From positions 33,353-97,352 of the forward strand of contig CALAOR010000032.1 of assembly GCA_937889595.1 (NCBI GenBank): DNA of 64,000 nucleotides, given 5' to 3'. Position 1 is the first letter of the stretch; every line of letters begins with the position of its first letter. Source of the stretch: an uncultured bacterium. Lineage in GTDB: Bacteria > Oederibacteriota > PGYV01 > Palsa-1178. Shown here one piece after another: positions 35,379-42,761 of the stretch. A program made the position numbers and the translations under genes. The notes under the pieces were generated by a model. It made no database searches and had not been told where the DNA came from. It worked only from the letters and a program-made list of their open reading frames with translations.

Positions 35379-35480
35379 AAAGGCATGAGATAGGTGAAAG
35401 GTGAACAGGTGAAGGGAATTGGATGAGGTCAAAGGCATGAGATAGGTGAAAGGTGAACAGGTGAAGGGTATTGGATGCTC
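35379..35480 (+). repeat. Two tandem 52-bp units
   Basis: AAAGGCATGAGATAGGTGAA begins each unit (35379 and 35431) and both end in GTGAAGGG(A/T)ATTGGATG. There are only two units and no spacers, so this is not a CRISPR array. It runs into the probable 5' end of the glycosyltransferase gene. Confidence 0.8.
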
Positions 35481-35548
35481 TTATTATAGAAGAACACAGA
35501 ACACAGAACAAAGAACAAAAATACTTAAAAAAAAAACCGGGGTGGAGA

Positions 35549-36784
35549 TTGGGTAAATGCGTTATTTTTTCTGTTCCGGCAACCGGGCATGTGAATCCTT
35601 CGCTTGCGCTTGTGGAAGAACTGGTAAAGCTCGGGGAGAAGGTCATATATTACAATTCCTCCAAGTTTAAGGACGTTATAACCTCCACCGGTGCTGAGTT
35701 CAGGGACTGTTCTACTGATTTGGATGCGCTGGTGGACAGCTCGGGGATGCAGTTCGGAAAAAACATGATCGGCGTGGCTTATGTGGTGCTGAAATCCGGG
35801 ATTGAGATAGCAGGCAAGGTCATGGATGATATCAGGGAGGAAAAACCCGACTATATAATCCGCGATATAATATCCTCGCACGGGAAGATAATTTCAAAGG
35901 CTCTGAAAATACCCCTCATTACGTTTTCTCCCGTTTTTGCTTTTGAGGACAAAAAGCTGCCTCCAAAAGCGCCTTTGTTTTTTATTTTGAAAACTTTTGG
36001 CATGGTAATAACCGGGTTCTTAAACCTCCTTGCGTGCTTTGCGCTGGCAGGCAGGGCCGCGAAAAGATACGGGTTCAAAAGGAAGGAACTTTTATACGCT
36101 TATAATGATTTTAGCGGACTGAACATCATCTCAACCACCAGGGAGTTCCAGTACTATCCCGAACTATTCCCTGAAAGTAGGTTCAAATTTTGTGGGCCTA
36201 TGTTCTATCAGGGCAGGGAAAAGGCAGATTTTGATTTTAAGACGCTTCCCAGCGATAAAATTATTTATATTTCGCTTGGGACGGTATATAATAAGGACAT
36301 TGATTTTTACAGGAACTGTTTTAAAGCTTTTTCTGGGACGGATTATTCGGTTATAATGTCGGACCCGGCTTGTATTGCGCCTCTTAAGGAAAAACCGGAA
36401 AATTTTGTGATAAGGCAATATGTACCGCAGTTACAGGTGCTTCAAAGGGCAAAACTTTTTATAACCCACTCGGGCATGAACAGCATGCACGAGTCCCTGT
36501 ATTACGGCGTACCTGTAATATCGGTGCCGCAGGCTGCGGACCAGTTCCTCATAGGGAAAAGAGCGGCGGCGCTCGGAGCGGGAATATATATGGAAAAGCC
36601 TACAGCTGACAGGCTCAGGAAAGCCGCGGATAAAATATTTGGAGACCCCAAATACGCCGCGGCTGCAGCAAAACTGGGCAAAGGATTCAGGGAAGCAGGC
36701 GGGGCAAAGGCCGCAGCGGAAGATGTAATACAATATATGCGCAAAATGGATCAAGGGCTCGAGAGAGTAGAAAGTAGAGAGTAG
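35549..36784 (+). CDS. UDP-glycosyltransferase (MGT/GT1-like)
   Basis: About 411 residues. 'CVIFSVPATGHVNPSLALVEELVKLGEKVIYY' is the classical N-terminal signature and should lie at the protein's start, so TTG 35549 is used. The open frame continues upstream to 35471 but that part is repeat-derived, and the RBS (GGTGGAGA) lies close, so the start is uncertain. The donor-binding region is 'RQYVPQLQVLQRAKLFITHSGMNSMHESLYYGVPVISVPQAADQ'. It transfers a sugar to a small molecule or lipid in the cytoplasm; acceptor unknown. Its stop codon is the third TAG of a TAG-rich dispersed repeat, so the C-terminal 'LERVESRE' is encoded by repeat DNA. Confidence 0.85.
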   Translation: MGKCVIFSVPATGHVNPSLALVEELVKLGEKVIYYNSSKFKDVITSTGAEFRDCSTDLDALVDSSGMQFGKNMIGVAYVVLKSGIEIAGKVMDDIREEKPDYIIRDIISSHGKIISKALKIPLITFSPVFAFEDKKLPPKAPLFFILKTFGMVITGFLNLLACFALAGRAAKRYGFKRKELLYAYNDFSGLNIISTTREFQYYPELFPESRFKFCGPMFYQGREKADFDFKTLPSDKIIYISLGTVYNKDIDFYRNCFKAFSGTDYSVIMSDPACIAPLKEKPENFVIRQYVPQLQVLQRAKLFITHSGMNSMHESLYYGVPVISVPQAADQFLIGKRAAALGAGIYMEKPTADRLRKAADKIFGDPKYAAAAAKLGKGFREAGGAKAAAEDVIQYMRKMDQGLERVESRE

Positions 36785-36812
36785 AAGGATATTGGTTGCT
36801 CTCATTATAATA
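36755..36812 (+). repeat. TAG-rich dispersed repeat, copy overlapping the glycosyltransferase end
   Basis: CTCGAGAGAGTAGAAAGTAG continues into AGAGTAGAAGG, then TTGGTTGCTCTCATTATAAT. TAG triplets at 36768, 36775 and 36782 are 7 bases apart and so stop all three frames. Related copies lie at 40361-40412 and 42378-42427, with inverted copies in 42510-42620. Confidence 0.8.
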
Positions 36813-36898
36813 GGGCAAGGCAGTATTGGCGGAATTTTTCAATTGTTTTATTTGAATCGTGGGCGTAGAGAGGCTGCTTGCTGCCTCTCTGACGCGGG

Positions 36899-37044
36899 TT
36901 TTACAAACGCGGGACCGTTTTAAAGAGCCAAGGTGAGAGGCAGCAAGCAGCCTCTCTACGAAGTCAAGCAGTTTTACATACACGGGACCGTTTTAAAGAG
37001 CCAAGGTGAGAGGGGGCAAGCCCCCTCTCTACGAAGTCCAGCAG
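36899..37044 (+). repeat. Two tandem 73-bp hairpin units before ygiQ-like gene
   Basis: Each 73-bp unit has TTTTACA, CGGGACCGTTTTAAAGAGCC, then a palindrome around GAGAGG...CCTCTC ending CTACGAAGTC. The palindrome centre differs between units (GCAGCAAGCAGC and GGGGCAAGCCCC), each keeping self-complementarity. A further CGTAGAGAGG half lies at 36864. This explains most of the roughly 310-base gap. Confidence 0.8.
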
Positions 37045-37092
37045 AATACCGGCAGTATAACAGCAGTATAATTCTGAACATTAAGGAGTACC

Positions 37093-39000
37093 ATGTTCCT
37101 GCCAACTACGCATGACGAAATGAAAAAGCTCGGATGGGATAAGTGCGATGTTATACTTGTCACCGGGGATGCTTACATAGACAGCCCTTACATCGGGGTG
37201 GCTGTGATTGGGCGCGTTTTGACTGATGCTGGTTATAAGGTCGGCATAATCGCTCAGCCTTTACTTGGACAAACGCAAAGCTCTGAGGCGGAACAACCGG
37301 TGGATTTTGTAAATGACATTCAGCGTCTCGGCGAACCCCGTTTGTTCTGGGGTGTTACCGGCGGGTGCGTGGATTCCATGGTTGCGAACTATACCGCTAC
37401 AAAAAAGCCGCGGCGCAGCGATGATTTTACTCCCGGCGGTATGAATATACGCAGGCCCAACAGGGCCGTGGTAATATATTCAAACCTTATACGGCAGTAC
37501 TTTAAAAATACCGTTCCTATTGTTTTGGGCGGCATAGAGGCGTCTTTAAGGCGCTTGGCGCATTTTGATTATTGGACCGAGGGCATACGTAAATCAATAC
37601 TTTTCGATGCAAAGGCTGATTATATGGTATACGGAATGGGAGAAAAGGCGATAGTAGAGCTGGCTGACGAACTGAAAATCCAGAGCCTTGAACCCAAAGA
37701 CGATCCGGGAAATACAAAACAAACGCAAACGGATATTAAAGGCATTTGTTACATTTCCAAAACCCCGGTTGAAGGTTATATAGAACTCCCGGCATATGAT
37801 GAAGTTATCAGGGATAAACAGGAATTTCTGGAGTCCTTTAAGATATTTTACGACAACAACGACCCCGGGACCTCAAAAGGTTTGATGCAAAAACAGGACA
37901 CGCGTTACCTTATACAAAATCCTCCGGCTGAACTTTTAAGCACTCAGGAACTGGATCATGTATATGAACTTCCATTTGAATATGACGCGCATCCATACTA
38001 CTCAAACCAGGGGAACATAAAAGCCCTGGAAACGATACGTTTCTCGATAAATTCCCACAGGGGGTGTTTCGGCGAATGTAATTTCTGCGCCATCACCACC
38101 CATCAGGGCAGGATAGTGACCAGCAGGAGTATGAAGTCGGTGCTGGAGGAGGCGCAGAAAATCACGCAGCTTCCGGGATTTAAGGGATATATTTACGATG
38201 TTGGCGGGCCTACCGCGAACATGTACGCTATGGGATGCACGCAGTTAAAGAATTCCCACTGCAAAACAAAACAGTGTATATTCCCCGGGGTATGCCCCAG
38301 CCTGCATAACAGCCACAGGGAACAGCTGGAACTTTTCAAACGCTTAAGGCAGGTTGAGGGGATAAAAAAGATATTTATAGGTTCGGGCCTGCGCTACGAC
38401 ATGATAGTTGCCGACAAAAAATACGGGGACGAATACCTGGAAACGGTCATAGAGCACCACATATCAGGACAGATAAAACTCGCGCCCGAGCATTCGCAGC
38501 CAAGGGTGCTTGAGCTCATGGGAAAGCCTAAAATAGAAACATTGAAGGCGTTCGTGGACAAGTATTATATTATTAATAAGGAAAAGGGTAAGAGCCAGTT
38601 CCTTACCTATTATATAATAGCCGCGCACCCGGGCTGTACGGACCTGGATATGAAGGAACTGAAGGAATATTTAAACAGGGAACTAAAGGCAAATCCCGAA
38701 CAGGTGCAGGTTTTTACCCCCACGCCCGGAACATGGAGCGGGGTCATGTATTATACTGAAACTGACCCTTTTACGGGGGAACATGTGTTTGTGGAAAAGG
38801 AGTTTAAAGGTAAGGAAAGGCAGAAGGAAATCCTGACCGGGGAAAACCGCGGGGATCGCGGGCCCATGGCCCATGACCCAAGGTCCGGCTCCCGCCGGCC
38901 TATGCCGGACAAGGCAAATAGAGCAAATAAAAAGAATTCGGCCGGGTATGATTCAGGGCAAAAGGCTAATTGGAAGAACAAAGGGCGCGGTAATTTTTAA
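37093..39000 (+). CDS. YgiQ-family radical SAM protein
   Basis: 635 residues, the usual length. 'MFLPTTHDEMKKLGWDKCDVILVTGDAYIDSPYIGVAVIGRVL' is the family start (vitamin-B12-binding-like N-domain). The radical SAM cluster motif is 'HRGCFGECNFCAITTHQGR' (Cys-x3-Cys-x2-Cys). A second Cys-rich segment follows: 'YAMGCTQLKNSHCKTKQCIFPGVCPSL'. The C-terminus has the proline/glycine-basic tail typical of UPF0313. AAGGAG precedes the ATG. The family is conserved but its reaction is not established. Confidence 0.95.
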   Translation: MFLPTTHDEMKKLGWDKCDVILVTGDAYIDSPYIGVAVIGRVLTDAGYKVGIIAQPLLGQTQSSEAEQPVDFVNDIQRLGEPRLFWGVTGGCVDSMVANYTATKKPRRSDDFTPGGMNIRRPNRAVVIYSNLIRQYFKNTVPIVLGGIEASLRRLAHFDYWTEGIRKSILFDAKADYMVYGMGEKAIVELADELKIQSLEPKDDPGNTKQTQTDIKGICYISKTPVEGYIELPAYDEVIRDKQEFLESFKIFYDNNDPGTSKGLMQKQDTRYLIQNPPAELLSTQELDHVYELPFEYDAHPYYSNQGNIKALETIRFSINSHRGCFGECNFCAITTHQGRIVTSRSMKSVLEEAQKITQLPGFKGYIYDVGGPTANMYAMGCTQLKNSHCKTKQCIFPGVCPSLHNSHREQLELFKRLRQVEGIKKIFIGSGLRYDMIVADKKYGDEYLETVIEHHISGQIKLAPEHSQPRVLELMGKPKIETLKAFVDKYYIINKEKGKSQFLTYYIIAAHPGCTDLDMKELKEYLNRELKANPEQVQVFTPTPGTWSGVMYYTETDPFTGEHVFVEKEFKGKERQKEILTGENRGDRGPMAHDPRSGSRRPMPDKANRANKKNSAGYDSGQKANWKNKGRGNF

Positions 39001-39034
39001 AGCCCGTGTTTTAACGAAAAAGGTTTGAATATTA

Positions 39035-39062
39035 TTGACAATATATTTGATTGTGTTAAAAT
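39035..39062 (+). promoter_or_regulatory. Promoter of the beta-barrel/TPR gene
   Basis: Consensus TTGACA (39035-39040), 16 bp spacer and TAAAAT (39057-39062), 52 bp before the ATG at 39114. Confidence 0.6.
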
Positions 39063-39113
39063 CTTCACGTTGAAGAGTCCCATACACAACTTATTATTAA
39101 CCGGAGGTTTTTT

Positions 39114-40196
39114 ATGCGTAAAAAGTTATTTGCTGTAATTGTACTGTTCCTGTTTGCCCCTGTAATGTTCGCGGTGGGTTTGGATGGCAAGTTTGGCTTA
39201 GAACTGCGCGGCGGATACGCCGTGATCAATCCCGCGGTGTTAAATACAAATCTTTTGGGCGTATTTTATCAGGGGTATCCGGGCGTATATACCGTCAGCA
39301 GTTATTCTTCCGTGGATGTCAGCGGGACAAAACTCGGGGCCATGGCGCTTGGAGACGGAAGCCTTCAGTTCTTTGTGACGCCTAATATTGCTTTATCCTT
39401 AAAATCGGATTTTTTGTCCGTGGAAAGCACTGACACGGTTCAGTTAAGCGGTGTGGATCAGGTATTTTCCCATATTGCGCTGAACGTGCTTTATGTAGGC
39501 GTTGGTGGAAGATATTATATAGGAATAGACGGAGCAAAAGGTTTCTTTCCTTATATAGGCGCTGACGCGGGTATATTTTTGCATATGGACAGTTTTTGGG
39601 AAACAGGGGTTGCGGTGACTTCGACGGTCCCGCTTTATACTAATCCCAATGACCCCAATATGTATTCGTTGATCGATTTTAAGGATTCTTTTTTCGGGGC
39701 CAATATAGAAGTCGGAGCGCAATATATGTTCACTAAAACTGTCGGTGTGAGCCTGGGAGTGGGATACAGGATAGCGAGTTCCCCCGTGGCGGTTTCTGGA
39801 ACAACCGTAGGGGTATTTAACAAAGCCGGATTTAACCTGACGGCAATTGACTTATCAGGGATATATGTTTCAGCAGGGCTTAACTTCTGCCTTGGCGGGA
39901 GCGGTTCAGGCGCGGGAGCAGCGGGAACTGCGACAGAAGGCACGGCAGCTTCTACGGGGACGGCCGCGAAATATGAGCAGGCCGGGGATTCTTTCTTCAC
40001 GGCCAATGATTATGCCAAAGCCATTCAATACTATGGCGGAGCACTCAGGCTTGACAAGGGAAATAACGGATTATACAAGAAAATCGGAAAATGCTATTAT
40101 TATATGAAGGACATGGTAAAGGCAAAACAGTACCTGGGTTATTACCTGAAGTTGAACCCAGGCGATGAAGAGACAAAAAAATGGATGGGAATGTAA
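39114..40196 (+). CDS. Outer-membrane beta-barrel protein with C-terminal TPR repeats
   Basis: 360 residues. A signal peptide (RKKLFAVIVLFLFAPVMFA) is followed by about 230 residues of alternating strands ('GLELRGGYAVI', 'IALNVLYVGVGGRYYIGID', 'TVGVSLGVGYRIASS', 'IYVSAGLNFCLGG') typical of porin-like/OmpW-like barrels. A Gly/Ala/Thr linker (about 262-285) leads to two TPR units ('AGDSFFTANDYAKAIQYYGGALRLDKGN', 'IGKCYYYMKDMVKAKQYLGYYLKLNPGD'). A barrel followed by TPRs in one chain is not common; the TPRs might face the periplasm and bind partners. A clear terminator follows. Confidence 0.85.
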   Translation: MRKKLFAVIVLFLFAPVMFAVGLDGKFGLELRGGYAVINPAVLNTNLLGVFYQGYPGVYTVSSYSSVDVSGTKLGAMALGDGSLQFFVTPNIALSLKSDFLSVESTDTVQLSGVDQVFSHIALNVLYVGVGGRYYIGIDGAKGFFPYIGADAGIFLHMDSFWETGVAVTSTVPLYTNPNDPNMYSLIDFKDSFFGANIEVGAQYMFTKTVGVSLGVGYRIASSPVAVSGTTVGVFNKAGFNLTAIDLSGIYVSAGLNFCLGGSGSGAGAAGTATEGTAASTGTAAKYEQAGDSFFTANDYAKAIQYYGGALRLDKGNNGLYKKIGKCYYYMKDMVKAKQYLGYYLKLNPGDEETKKWMGM

Positions 40197-40215
40197 GTTA
40201 AGCGGCAAATATCAA

Positions 40216-40249
40216 AGGCCCGGTGGAATACACCGGGCCTTTTTTTTTG
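40216..40249 (+). terminator. Rho-independent terminator
   Basis: AGGCCCGGTG (40216-40225) pairs with CACCGGGCCT (40231-40240) around GAATA, followed by nine T. Confidence 0.95.
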
Positions 40250-40360
40250 TTGGCTGTTTGCTTTGAGGAGCTTGAGCGACGAAAAGCTTACAGCCAACAA
40301 TCCCCGGTCAAGTCCTCACCTATTGGCGAGGACGAGCGGGATATTATAATAAGGTCAAAG

Positions 40361-40412
40361 GCGCGAGAGAGTAGAAAGTAGAGAGTAGAAGGGTGTGGGT
40401 TGCTCTCATAAT
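40361..40412 (+). repeat. TAG-rich dispersed repeat, intergenic copy
   Basis: GCGCGAGAGAGTAGAAAGTA then GAGAGTAGAAGGGTGTGGGT and TGCTCTCATAATAAT. It has the same three 7-base-spaced TAG triplets as the 36755 copy and directly precedes a MITE-like copy. Upstream, 40250-40360 holds no gene. Confidence 0.8.
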
Positions 40413-40419
40413 AATAATG

Positions 40420-40560
40420 CTGTCGGAAAAGCCCGCAAGGGGCGGGCAGCATGATATGCTGCCCCTACAAATGCAGGCAGATATTTGTAGGGGCCGAATA
40501 CGAAGTCCGGCAACATACAAAGTGTGTTGACAGGATTATTCGGCCCACAACGATGGTTTG
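40420..40560 (+). mobile_element. MITE-like element, interrupted copy
   Basis: CTGTCGGAAAAGCCCGCAAG with the GCAGCATGATATGCTGC palindrome, then TTTGTAGGGGCCGAATA. The right half (ATTCGGCCCACAACGATGG) is displaced by about 35 extra bases. Same family as 19668-19792. Confidence 0.65.
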
Positions 40561-40665
40561 TATTATAATAAGACAATAACACAGTACGGCTAAAGCGCCA
40601 AATCGCAACGATTGTATATATGAAGCGTTATATTGACAGCGTCTTTATCATAATGGAGGTTTAAT

Positions 40666-42363
40666 GTGGAAAAAATCATTCTTGTTCTTGCCGCATTATT
40701 TTTTGCCGTTCCAGTCTTTGCGGTGTCTGCCGACGACGAGATCAAAGTAGACCAGCTTGGATACCGTATTTTGGACAATAAATACGCTGTTATCGCTGTT
40801 GATAAGGCAGAGTACTTCAGGGTCATGCGTTTGTCCGATAATAAGGAAATGTTCACGGGAGCCCTGGCAAACCCTGTCCGCGATGAAGATTCAGGGGATA
40901 CTTGTTTCATAGCTGATTTCACGGAGTTTAACAAGGAAGGGGTATATTATATAGAAGTTAACAGGGAGTTCAAATCATACCCTTTTACAATAGGCAATGA
41001 TATATATAATAAGGCGTTTTACAAGGCTGCGCGGGCTTTTTACAACCAGCGCTGCGGCACCAAGGTTTCAGGGCCCGACGGTTTTACGCACGACGCCTGC
41101 CACTTAAATCCGGCTGTCTTTCACCCTTCTGCAGGCAAGGGCCTTTCGGGCACCATAGACGCGTCAGGCGGCTGGCATGACGCGGGTGATTACGGCAGAT
41201 ACATCGTGAACAGCGGGTTATCATCCGCGACTTTACTATATCTTTTTGAAAGAAACAGGACAAAAGCAGCGGCCCTGAAAATGAATTTCCCCTACAGCGG
41301 GTATAAATTCCCCGACCTGCTTGAAGAGATAAAATACAACCTGGACTGGATGCTCAAAATGCAGGACCCTAACGGCGGTGTGTACCACAAGGTGACGCCC
41401 CTGCAGTTTCCCGGTTTTATCATGCCTGAAAAGGACACAAGCAAAGAATACGTTTATGAAGTGACATCCTGCGCCACAGGCGACTTCGCTGCGGTCATGG
41501 CCATAGCGGCGCGAGTGTACGCGCCATATGACAGGATATTCGCGGACAGCTGCCTTTACGCGTCAAAAAAAGCATGGGCGTTTTTAACATCAAACCCGGG
41601 TATAATTCCAGCGGGCGGATTTAAAAACCCTCCTGATACGGGGACGGGGCAGTACGCGGATACAAGCGATACGGATGAACGCTTCTGGGCAGCCGTGGAA
41701 CTATTCAATACCACGGGTGAAAATGAATATGAGAAATTCATAGAGATAAACTCCGCCAACGACGATCCCATGATAGGAAAAGCCGCCTGGTGGAGGGAAG
41801 TGAAACCAGCCGCCATGATATCATACTGTTATGGAACACAGCCGAAAAAGAACGTGGAACTTGACGCAAAAATACGGCTGGACCTGAAAAGGCACGCCGA
41901 TGTGCTGATGGGAAGGATCAAAGACAGCGGGTATAAAATGACCATGTTAAAAGACGATTACATCTGGGGTTCAAACAACATACTGCTGAACTACTCCATA
42001 AACTTAATAGCCGCCGCCGAACTGTGCAATGATAAATCCTATTTGCAGGGCGCACAGGAAGCACTGCACTATATATTCGGCCGCAATCCGTTTAATATGA
42101 GTTTTGTAACAGGTTTGGGTTCCTACTACTGCATGAACATCCACCACAGGCCTTCAGCCGCCGATGGAAAAGAAGAGCCATGGCCCGGCCTGCTCGCGGG
42201 CGGACCGAACGCGCAGAAAAGCGATAAAATACTGCAGGGAATGCCATTTGACACCCCGCCAATGAAGTGCTACGAGGACAACCTGCAGTCATATGCCTCC
42301 AACGAGGTGGCGATAAACTGGAACGCGCCGCTGGTCTACGTACTAGGCTATTTTTCCAAGTAA
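40666..42363 (+). CDS. GH9 cellulase (CelD-N Ig-like plus GH9), no linker or C-terminal module
   Basis: 565 residues from GTG 40666 (GGAGG 6 bases upstream; the ATG at 40664 is in another frame). After a signal peptide (VEKIILVLAALFFAVPVFA) comes an N-terminal Ig-like domain ('IKVDQLGYRILDNKYAVI', 'GDTCFIADFTEFNKEGVYYIEV'). The GH9 (alpha/alpha)6 barrel follows, with catalytic Asp172/Asp175 in 'GGWHDAGDYGRY' and general acid Glu547 in 'SNEVAINW'; 'NPFNMSFVTGLG...NIHHRPS' is also conserved. It lacks the Thr/Pro linker and C-terminal module of its paralogues, so it may stay periplasmic and act on oligosaccharides (glucosidase or cellodextrinase activity). Confidence 0.93.
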   Translation: MEKIILVLAALFFAVPVFAVSADDEIKVDQLGYRILDNKYAVIAVDKAEYFRVMRLSDNKEMFTGALANPVRDEDSGDTCFIADFTEFNKEGVYYIEVNREFKSYPFTIGNDIYNKAFYKAARAFYNQRCGTKVSGPDGFTHDACHLNPAVFHPSAGKGLSGTIDASGGWHDAGDYGRYIVNSGLSSATLLYLFERNRTKAAALKMNFPYSGYKFPDLLEEIKYNLDWMLKMQDPNGGVYHKVTPLQFPGFIMPEKDTSKEYVYEVTSCATGDFAAVMAIAARVYAPYDRIFADSCLYASKKAWAFLTSNPGIIPAGGFKNPPDTGTGQYADTSDTDERFWAAVELFNTTGENEYEKFIEINSANDDPMIGKAAWWREVKPAAMISYCYGTQPKKNVELDAKIRLDLKRHADVLMGRIKDSGYKMTMLKDDYIWGSNNILLNYSINLIAAAELCNDKSYLQGAQEALHYIFGRNPFNMSFVTGLGSYYCMNIHHRPSAADGKEEPWPGLLAGGPNAQKSDKILQGMPFDTPPMKCYEDNLQSYASNEVAINWNAPLVYVLGYFSK

Positions 42364-42377
42364 GATCAAGATCAAAG

Positions 42378-42620
42378 GCTTGAGAGAGTAGAAAGTAGAG
42401 AGTAGAAGGGTGTGGGTTGCTCTTATTATAGAAAGACGAAAGATCGAAATTTCCTATTTTAGAGCAACCTACATTCTTCCACCATCTCTCGAGTCTTTGA
42501 TTTTTATAATAAGAGCATCCAATACCCTTCAACTCTCTACTATCTACTCTCTCGAGACTTTGACCTTATCCAATACTCTTCTACTCTCTACTCTCTACTT
42601 TCTACTTTCTCCTATCTCGA
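42378..42620. repeat. Cluster of direct and inverted TAG-rich repeats
   Basis: A plus-strand copy (TGAGAGAGTAGAAAGTAGAG, TAG at 42389, 42396, 42403) is followed by two reverse-oriented copies (about 42510-42556 and 42570-42620, rich in CTACTCTC and CTTTCTAC, with TCTCGAGACTTTGA and ATCTCGAGTTTTTGA). The inverted arrangement could fold or recombine. There is no gene in the 42363-42762 gap. Confidence 0.75.
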
Positions 42621-42692
42621 GTTTTTGATTTTGAGTGTTATAACCCCTGTTTTTCACATTAAAACTGCGTTGCGCCAAACGGAACTTTTTTG

Positions 42693-42722
42693 TTGAATAA
42701 TTGTCATAATATTTGGTATAAT
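42693..42722 (+). promoter_or_regulatory. Promoter of the first GH5 gene
   Basis: TTGAAT (42693-42698), 18 bp, TATAAT (42717-42722). It overlaps the upstream end of the open frame and so supports the start at 42762. Confidence 0.65.
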
Positions 42723-42761
42723 ACTAATGCACACGATTTCATACTATGTTTAGGAGCCTAT

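Noticed and set aside
40664..40700. ATG at 40664 as start of the GH9 gene
   Set aside because: It lies in a different frame from the GH9 protein; GTG 40666 gives a proper signal peptide with correct RBS spacing.
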